A stretch of DNA of 64,000 nucleotides from Alteromonas pelagimontana (GTDB taxonomy: Bacteria > Pseudomonadota > Gammaproteobacteria > Enterobacterales > Alteromonadaceae), in contig NZ_CP052766.1 of NCBI RefSeq assembly GCF_002499975.2, positions 992,001-1,056,000 on the forward strand, read 5' to 3'. Under the pieces are notes generated by a model, which made no database searches, had not been told where the DNA came from, and saw nothing but the letters and a program-made list of their open reading frames with translations. Made by a program: the position numbers and the translations under genes. Positions 58,389 through 64,000 of this stretch are shown here, piece after piece (within the stretch, counting starts at the first letter, position 1; every line of letters begins with the position of its first letter).

Positions 58389-58561
58389 CGTCAATTGTTT
58401 GAGTGCGACGCAAGCAGATATAATAGGGGCATTTATATGTGCAGAGAATACCGTGCAGACGCAAAACATTGTTGCTTATTTCGCCCCCCCCTGTCAGGCG
58501 GAGAGTCTTGACTAAACGACTATTGAGGATCCGACTTCAATAGGTGCGTAACAAAATCGAT
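58389..58561 (+). repeat. Direct repeat copy 2 (overlaps lysR 3' end)
   Basis: 173-bp partner of 57188-57362. Its right third is the true 3' end of the lysR gene at 58520-59428, so this is the parental location and copy 1 the duplicate. Confidence 0.92.
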
Positions 58562-59428
58562 AAATGCACTAGTCCGTTTTGAACCACGATGATTGGGCAG
58601 ATAAATTGCAGAAATTGCAGAGCTGGCGCTGTTGGGGCTTACCTGGTAAGTGCTGAGCATTTGCATCAGCCTGCCATCAATTACATCCTGGCGGATTAAC
58701 CACTCCGGCAGCAAGGCAATGCCCTGCCCGCCAAGAGCCACCTGGTGTAAAACCTCCACATTATTGCTCTTCAGCTTTCCCTTTACCGGTATACGCTGTT
58801 CTTCTTTGTTAGCAAGAAAAGTCCACATAAACTGGCTGTTGCCATAGTCATAACGCAAACATTGATGGTGCAGCAAATCAGCTGGCTCGTGCGGTTGCCC
58901 ATATTGATGAATATAAACAGAGCTGGCAATCACGAGTCGTTTAAATGCTCCTATCTTTCGGCTGACTAAATCTTCCATGGGAGCTACAGATCCCAACCGG
59001 ATAGACACATCAATGCGCTGCGTGGATAAATCCACGACGTCATCAGTTAATACAATGTCCAGGTCGAGCTTTGGGTGGCGATGTAAAAAGCTACCTAAAT
59101 GTGGGGCAATAACATGACGACCAAACGACATCGGCACGGTTACCCGTAGCGGACCCGACACTTCCTCTTGCGAGTCTTTAACCAGTTCATCGGCTTCTAA
59201 GACGCTGTCGATGATTTTTCTCGCATTTACATAATAGGTCATACCCGCTTCAGACACCGTAACCTGTCTGGTTGAGCGATTAAGTAATACCGTGCCCAAC
59301 TCAGCTTCAAGCGCATCAACGATTCGGGTAATGGTAGAAGGCGCGACGGAAAGATTACGTGCTGCTTGCGAAAAACCTTTGGCATCTACCGTTGCTACAA
59401 ACATTTTTAACGCTAAAAATTTATCCAT
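58520..59428 (-). CDS. LysR-type transcriptional regulator
   Basis: Regulator of 302 residues. Helix-turn-helix at 1-60 (FLALKMFVATVDAKGFSQAARNLSVAPSTITRIVDALEAELG), substrate-binding domain from about 90, and the C-terminal IYLPNHRGSKRTSAFIDFV typical of the CrgA/DmlR-like group. It is divergent from doxX with 339 bases between and lies upstream of the old yellow enzyme gene. It could control either; electrophiles or quinones are plausible inducers by context only. Confidence 0.92.
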   Translation of the reverse strand: MDKFLALKMFVATVDAKGFSQAARNLSVAPSTITRIVDALEAELGTVLLNRSTRQVTVSEAGMTYYVNARKIIDSVLEADELVKDSQEEVSGPLRVTVPMSFGRHVIAPHLGSFLHRHPKLDLDIVLTDDVVDLSTQRIDVSIRLGSVAPMEDLVSRKIGAFKRLVIASSVYIHQYGQPHEPADLLHHQCLRYDYGNSQFMWTFLANKEEQRIPVKGKLKSNNVEVLHQVALGGQGIALLPEWLIRQDVIDGRLMQMLSTYQVSPNSASSAISAIYLPNHRGSKRTSAFIDFVTHLLKSDPQ

Positions 59429-59767
59429 TTTAATCCATGCTTACTGGGGTCTGCCGGTCAGACTTGATGTCTTCAACGGCCCCCTTACACTTAATGCCGT
59501 TCACTTTACGGTAAATCTTACCAGCAGCGCAATTACGTATTCGTCAGCTAAAAATAAGCTAACCAACTGAGCGAAGTTTACCTCGCCTTAAACGCTTTTT
59601 TCACCCCACCCGCACATTCAAAAATATTGAACTATCAATGCAAATTGTTCTGATTTTAATTAATTCAAAAAGGTCTATATTACATTCATCAGCAGAGGCA
59701 AGGGTTCGGTCAGAAAAGAATGTAGCAACCCGGTTCGAAATATTTTAACTAAAGGGAGACAATAACC
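59429..59767. other. Intergenic control region of lysR and doxX
   Basis: 339 bases between divergent genes; it should hold both promoters. TATATT near 59676 may be a -10 element for doxX. Several T-N11-A patterns occur in the AT-rich middle, as wanted for LysR binding, but I cannot single one out. AGGGAG precedes the doxX ATG. Confidence 0.5.
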
Positions 59768-60217
59768 ATGTTCAAACAAAATTTCACTAAATTAACCGCT
59801 TCCCATGCAGGCTTTGCGCCGGTGGCACTGCGTATTCCTATTGGCATCACATTTATCGCCCACGGCGCACAAAAACTCTTTGGTGCTTTTGGGGGTTACG
59901 GGCTTGAAGGAACCGGGCAATGGATGGCGTCAATCGGGTTGGAGCCGGGCTACCTGATGGCATTGATGGCAGGTAGTGCAGAATTTTTCGGCGGTCTGTT
60001 CATTCTGCTTGGTTTACTCACCCGGCCAGCGGCGTTGGTGCTGGCGCTGGCGATGCTGGTAGCCATATTTACTGTGCATATTACCAACGGGTTTTTTATG
60101 ACCGGTAACGGCATTGAGTTTGGCCTGGCGCTTTTAGCCGCTTCAGTGTCATTGGTGGTTTCAGGTAGTGGCAAACTTGCTCTCGATGCTCTTATCAACA
60201 AAAAGCTTCAGGCTTAA
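59768..60217 (+). CDS. DoxX family membrane protein
   Basis: Protein of 149 residues with four helices. LRIPIGITFIAHGAQKLFGAFGG at about 22-44 and MAGSAEFFGGLFILLGLLTRPAAL are the DoxX signature. DoxX-type proteins are linked to quinone or thiosulfate redox and oxidative stress responses, but activity is not established. It is followed by a pirin gene after 23 bases, most likely one operon, divergent from lysR. Confidence 0.9.
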   Translation: MFKQNFTKLTASHAGFAPVALRIPIGITFIAHGAQKLFGAFGGYGLEGTGQWMASIGLEPGYLMALMAGSAEFFGGLFILLGLLTRPAALVLALAMLVAIFTVHITNGFFMTGNGIEFGLALLAASVSLVVSGSGKLALDALINKKLQA

Positions 60218-60240
60218 TTCAATTTTTAAGGAAAATTATT

Positions 60241-60936
60241 ATGATTAATATCAGATTAGCTAACGAACGCGGCGCAGCAAATTTTGGCTGGCTTGACAGC
60301 AAACATACGTTTTCTTTTGGCTCGTACCATGATCCAAAACATATGGGGTTTTCCGCTTTACGCGTAATTAATGATGATACTGTTACCCCTGGCGCAGGCT
60401 TTGGTACCCACGGGCACCGCGATATGGAAATTATCAGCTTTGTTACGAAAGGAATCATTGCCCATAAAGACAGCATGGGCAATGTGCAGGAACTACCAAA
60501 AGGCGAGTTTCAACTCATGTCTGCTGGCAGTGGCGTCACACATAGCGAGTACAACGGCTCCGGCACTGATATGCTCAAGTTTCTTCAGATATGGATAGAG
60601 CCTGAGACTAAAGGTGGCACGCCGGGCTATCAACAAAAGGATTTTGGACAGCAGCAAGGCTTGACAACCATCATTACTCCAACAGGTGAGAATGGCACGC
60701 TGAAAATAAAGCAGCAAGCCACGCTTAGACAGCTCTACCTTGCGCAAGACACTGCAGAAAAGCTAACGATTGAAGATAGTCGCAAAGTGTATATTCATGT
60801 GGTTGAAGGAGAACTGCAGGTAAATGAAAAGACACTTAATGCTGGCGACGGCGCACAAATTGCCGATTTGGCCACTTTGGATTTACGCAACCAAAATGAG
60901 CAACAAGTTCTTGCTTTAGTGCTTGAATTGCCGTGA
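60241..60936 (+). CDS. Pirin family protein (YhhW-like)
   Basis: Bicupin of 231 residues. The N-terminal cupin GFGTHGHRDMEIISFVTKGIIAHKDSMG contains His-x-His and the later His of the metal site; TLRQLYLAQ opens the second half. This is the short YhhW type, whose E. coli member cleaves quercetin in vitro. It differs from the 305-residue pirin at 53431, so the cluster has two distinct pirins. Same strand as doxX. Confidence 0.92.
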   Translation: MINIRLANERGAANFGWLDSKHTFSFGSYHDPKHMGFSALRVINDDTVTPGAGFGTHGHRDMEIISFVTKGIIAHKDSMGNVQELPKGEFQLMSAGSGVTHSEYNGSGTDMLKFLQIWIEPETKGGTPGYQQKDFGQQQGLTTIITPTGENGTLKIKQQATLRQLYLAQDTAEKLTIEDSRKVYIHVVEGELQVNEKTLNAGDGAQIADLATLDLRNQNEQQVLALVLELP

Positions 60937-61017
60937 TATATGCGATCTTGCTGGGCTATTTCAGGTTGTAATACAGCCGGTAAAGTAGCTCAGCTTTTCT
61001 TTAGGGATGATAAGATA

Positions 61018-61911
61018 ATGCGCCACGCCATCACCTTCGATGCAATCAGAGTTTTAGAAGCCATTTCGCAGGAAGGCAGTTTTGCTGCCGCTGCCGCAAA
61101 GTTAGCGAAAGTTCCTTCCGCTATTACCTATACCATGCAAAAGCTTGAAAGCGATTTAGGCGTGTTAATTTTCGACAGATCTAAAAAACGAGCAGCACTG
61201 ACTTCTGCAGGAAAATTAGTGCTGGAAGAAGGCATTGCATTATTACAAGCCTCCGCACGACTGGAAGAAAAGGTGCATCAGCTTGAATCTGGCTGGGAAT
61301 CAAAAATCACCATTGCCAAAGATACGCTGATCCCGGATGCGCAGTTGCTGGCACTTATCGGCGGTTTTTGTCATCTTGATAAGCAGGTTGAAATTACCGT
61401 TATTGAAGAAGTGCTGGGTGGCGGCTGGGACGCGTTGTACACCAAGCGCGCCGACATTGCCATTGGACTGACCGGCGAGTTACCCAAAGGTCAGTTTGAT
61501 ATAAGTGAAATGGGAACCATTGAATTTGTGTTCGCGGTTGCCAGACACCATCCGCTAGCTGATTTTGTGGGTCTGCTTGAACCCCAGCATATATTGCAGT
61601 ATCCCAGTATTATAGTCGCCGACAGTTCGCGCACCTTACCGGGGCGTTCTTCCGGATTATTTGACAGTAAGCAAGTTATCCGCGTAAGCAGCATGCAAAG
61701 CAAGATTCAAGCGCAGGTGCTTGGCGTGGGCATAGGCTTTTTACCACTGCATTTGATTAACGCGCAACTCGCAAGCGGAGAGCTGGTGGCAAAAGCCTCC
61801 GCGATACCTCGCCCACCCATTCCGGCTTACTTTGCCACTGTAAAAGGCAAACGCGGCAAGGCGTTAAACTGGATTTGCCAGGAATTGCAGCAACAGCAAT
61901 GGTTTAAATAA
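61018..61911 (+). CDS. LysR-type transcriptional regulator
   Basis: Regulator of 297 residues. DNA-binding region 1-62 (ITFDAIRVLEAISQEGSFAAAAAKLAKVPSAITYTMQKLESDLG), substrate domain from about 90. The ATG at 61018 gives the family start; an upstream in-frame ATG at 60940 adds 26 odd residues. It follows pirin by 81 bases and may belong to the same transcript or control doxX-pirin. The ligand is unknown. Confidence 0.92.
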   Translation: MRHAITFDAIRVLEAISQEGSFAAAAAKLAKVPSAITYTMQKLESDLGVLIFDRSKKRAALTSAGKLVLEEGIALLQASARLEEKVHQLESGWESKITIAKDTLIPDAQLLALIGGFCHLDKQVEITVIEEVLGGGWDALYTKRADIAIGLTGELPKGQFDISEMGTIEFVFAVARHHPLADFVGLLEPQHILQYPSIIVADSSRTLPGRSSGLFDSKQVIRVSSMQSKIQAQVLGVGIGFLPLHLINAQLASGELVAKASAIPRPPIPAYFATVKGKRGKALNWICQELQQQQWFK

Positions 61912-61945
61912 ACAAACTTACATCTTTAGCGCCAGGATAAATTTT

Positions 61946-63142
61946 ATGCTTGCATCAAAACCTTCAATTGAAAAGCAACAAGGGCAACTGCATCGTTTAT
62001 TTAAGATCCGACTGAAACCTATGTCGCCACGGGATATGCAACAGGAACATCGTGCTGCTACCCCCTTAGAACTACTTTTTGATTTGGTTTCAGTTATTGC
62101 CATAGCAGCGGCCGCAGCAGGGTTGCATCACGCACTTGCTGAAGCTCATTATATTGACGGAATATCAAAATACATTGCGGCAATATTCGCTATCTGGTGG
62201 GCGTGGATGAATTACACCTGGTTTGCTTCCGCCTACGATAATGACGATCCGTTGTTCAGACTATTAACCATGGTCATTATGGCGGGTGCCCTAACCTTGG
62301 CCGCAGGCATCTCACAGTTTTTCGAGCAGCTGGATTTTGGTCTGGTAGTCATGGGCTACGTGATTATACGATTGGCAATGGTCGCACTTTGGCTAAGAGC
62401 GGCAAAACATGATAGAGCCAGAAGAAAAACCACCTTAAGCTATGCCGTCGGCATTGCCTTAGTACAGTTATATTGGGTTGGGCTGCTATTGGCAGACATG
62501 TCATCATTGAGCTTATTTTTCGGCGGTTTTGCTATTGGAATAGGGTTAGAACTGTCTGTGCCAGCACTTGCAGAGCGCCATGGCACCACTCCCTGGCATC
62601 GTGACCATATTGTCGAGCGATATGGTTTGCTCAATATTATTGTGCTGGGCGAAACTCTTTTAGCCGGCTCGATGGCCCTCAATCAGATAAACCTGGATAA
62701 CTTTGATACTCGCTTTGTTTATTTGGCGATTTCATCTCTGGTTATTTTGTTTTCGCTGTGGTGGTTGTATTTTTCCCGTGAAGAACAACTGCAACACAAG
62801 CAATTAAAGCTGGCACTTATTTGGGGTTATGGCCACCTGGTTATTTATCTGGCTGGCGCAGCCGTGGGAGCAGGGTTTGCCTTACAGGTAGATATTCTGG
62901 CCGGTCACTCCACCACCTCAATATTAATCGCTCACTATGCAGTGGCAATTCCCATTGCTGCTTATTTTGGGGGAATATGGTTTGTAAGGGATCGGTACGT
63001 TCTTGGCTCTGCGGCTAAAGGTATTTTACCGTTGTTTGCATGCCTTATAATAATTTCTCCGCCGCTTGTAGGGTTAGGGGGTGTAGCATGTTTAACCGTA
63101 ATGAGCGTATATCTACGCAATCATTTAGCCTCCACACAATGA
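61946..63142 (+). CDS. Low temperature requirement protein A (LtrA) family
   Basis: Membrane protein of 398 residues with about 10-11 helices. The LtrA signature is in RAATPLELLFDLVSVIAIAAAAAGLHHAL and HIVERYGLLNIIVLGETLL. LtrA was named from Listeria growth in the cold; its molecular function is not known. It lies 34 bases after lysR and may be the last gene of the operon. Confidence 0.88.
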   Translation: MLASKPSIEKQQGQLHRLFKIRLKPMSPRDMQQEHRAATPLELLFDLVSVIAIAAAAAGLHHALAEAHYIDGISKYIAAIFAIWWAWMNYTWFASAYDNDDPLFRLLTMVIMAGALTLAAGISQFFEQLDFGLVVMGYVIIRLAMVALWLRAAKHDRARRKTTLSYAVGIALVQLYWVGLLLADMSSLSLFFGGFAIGIGLELSVPALAERHGTTPWHRDHIVERYGLLNIIVLGETLLAGSMALNQINLDNFDTRFVYLAISSLVILFSLWWLYFSREEQLQHKQLKLALIWGYGHLVIYLAGAAVGAGFALQVDILAGHSTTSILIAHYAVAIPIAAYFGGIWFVRDRYVLGSAAKGILPLFACLIIISPPLVGLGGVACLTVMSVYLRNHLASTQ

Positions 63143-63313
63143 CCAGTTTTATTTTGCGTAGTTGTTGTAGACGGCCCAGACAGAAATCTTTGCCTGCTAC
63201 TAACACCGCAATCAATGTGTTGATTCCAGTTACCACTGTTCATTTTCCAAGGTAGCGAAAATGATGTACTCCTATCACGGCTGAACCCCGCCAAAATAAT
63301 TCTTCTCTCTCCC

Positions 63314-63342
63314 GCCGACATTCCCGCATCGGCGAGCTTTTA
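63314..63342 (+). terminator. Probable terminator after ltrA
   Basis: CGCCGA and TCGGCG form a 6-bp stem with a 10-base loop, followed by AGCTTTTATT. Moderate strength. Confidence 0.55.
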
Positions 63343-63413
63343 TTCATCTGATAACACCTCGACAATCACAGAACATTTTTTTAACTTTTTTATGACAAGG
63401 CCTTTCCTTTTGG

Positions 63414-63427
63414 TGCCACCGGTGGCA
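63414..63427. promoter_or_regulatory. Palindromic operator upstream of GH28 gene (LacI-like)
   Basis: TGCCACCGGTGGCA is a perfect 14-bp palindrome with a central CG, the pattern of LacI-family operators. It ends 2 bases before a possible -35 box, where a repressor would block RNA polymerase. Confidence 0.65.
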
Positions 63428-63429
63428 TA

Positions 63430-63457
63430 TTAACACAACCTTAACATTAGATAGAAT
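63430..63457 (+). promoter_or_regulatory. Putative sigma-70 promoter of GH28 gene
   Basis: TTAACA and TAGAAT separated by 16 bases, ending 14 bases before the ATG. Weak match with short leader, so confidence is limited. Confidence 0.4.
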
Positions 63458-63471
63458 ACATTGAGTTGTTT

Positions 63472-64000
63472 ATGCAAAGGTTCTCCGGCAAATACAATTT
63501 ATTAAGCTGCTTGCTCATCATCAGCGCGCTTTCGATAAAAAACGGCGTTGCTAATACCGATGCTGACTGGGCTCTGGCTGATTCGATTGTAAAGGAAATT
63601 CAACAACCGAAAATACCGGATCGCACTTTTACCGTCACTGATTTTGTCACCAACGGCGAATCATCCGATCATCAGGCAGCCATTCAGTCAGCTATCAACT
63701 CAGCTAGTGAAGCAGGCGGCGGCAAGGTGGTACTACCTAAAGGTAAATGGTTTAGCCGCGGCCCCATTCAACTTAAGAGTCGCGTGAACCTGCATCTGGA
63801 AAAAGGCGCAACCCTGTTGTTTTCTGCAACGCCAGCAGATTATTTACCCGTTGTGAAGACCCGCTGGGAAGGCACCGAAGTGTTTACCTATTCGCCTTTG
63901 ATTTACGCTGCCAATGTGGAAGATGTCGCCATAACGGGTAAAGGTGTTATCGACGGCAACGCCGATTCTGCCTTTATCGACTGGGTTAATAAGCAGGACA
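63472..64000 (+). CDS. Polygalacturonase-like glycoside hydrolase GH28 (partial)
   Basis: The first 176 codons of a gene that leaves the window on the right. Residues 1-28 form a signal peptide (hydrophobic LLSCLLIISALS, then NGVANTDA). The mature part starts the right-handed beta-helix of family GH28: DHQAAIQSAINSASEAGGGKVVLPKGKWFSRGPIQLKSRVNLHLEKGATL and ITGKGVIDGNAD. It would cut galacturonan in pectin, or a related polymer. The catalytic Asp residues lie beyond the edge, so activity cannot be judged. Promoter and operator-like palindrome lie upstream. Confidence 0.88.
   Translation, partial: MQRFSGKYNLLSCLLIISALSIKNGVANTDADWALADSIVKEIQQPKIPDRTFTVTDFVTNGESSDHQAAIQSAINSASEAGGGKVVLPKGKWFSRGPIQLKSRVNLHLEKGATLLFSATPADYLPVVKTRWEGTEVFTYSPLIYAANVEDVAITGKGVIDGNADSAFIDWVNKQD

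Noticed and set aside
1..64000. CRISPR array, toxin-antitoxin pair, retron or phage-defence operon
   Set aside because: No regularly spaced repeats, Cas, reverse transcriptase or typical defence genes were found on either strand.

Overview
The window looks like chromosome from a marine gammaproteobacterium of the order Alteromonadales, close to Alteromonas, Salinimonas or Aestuariibacter. This rests on protein similarity as I recognise it and on gene order (pepA-holC-valS divergent from lptF-lptG, typA divergent from glnA, glnA-DUF4124-glnL-glnG, tyrS next to an M23 peptidase and anmK). No database search was run.

Layout. 1-7.1 kb: DUF2726 protein, mtnN, a CobD-like protein with btuF, rhodanese, DUF2721, a GNAT/FAD-oxidoreductase pair and a small TonB-like lipoprotein. 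7.2-7.9 kb: a frameshifted lipoprotein gene. 8-25.6 kb: mostly housekeeping genes (tyrS, M23 peptidase, anmK, erpA, ClC channel, hemJ, an atypical NRAMP protein, malY/patB, a lone receiver protein, typA). 26-30.8 kb: the nitrogen control locus, with recognisable NtrC sites in front of glnA and glnL and a sigma-54 promoter for glnA. 30.8-44.5 kb: Hpt/HD-GYP protein, plsC, rraB, a chromosomal subclass B1 metallo-beta-lactamase, a choice-of-anchor H surface protein, a frameshifted chemoreceptor, valS-holC-pepA and lptFG.

44.8-49.6 kb is the clearest accessory segment. It starts at an intact tRNA-Leu(CAA) and ends at a 26-bp exact copy of the tRNA anticodon-loop/variable-arm sequence. Between them lie a frameshifted MipA/OmpV gene, selO and a complete IS5-family element, but no integrase. 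This looks like a decayed tRNA-associated island.

49.7-63.1 kb holds a second chemoreceptor, a heavily decayed LysR gene, and a cluster of redox/electrophile-response families (OsmC, two pirins, MFS exporter, old yellow enzyme, DoxX, two LysR regulators, LtrA). A 173-175 bp direct repeat inside it, carrying the tail of one lysR gene, brackets a segment with a DUF378 gene. The window ends inside a GH28 polygalacturonase gene preceded by a perfect 14-bp palindrome that looks like a repressor operator.

Three genes carry single frameshifts (two at A-homopolymers), so some breaks may be sequencing errors. I found no CRISPR array, rRNA, integrase or plainly new multi-gene system. The best leads are the tRNA-Leu island, the lysR-tail duplication, the non-canonical NRAMP protein and the B1 beta-lactamase.
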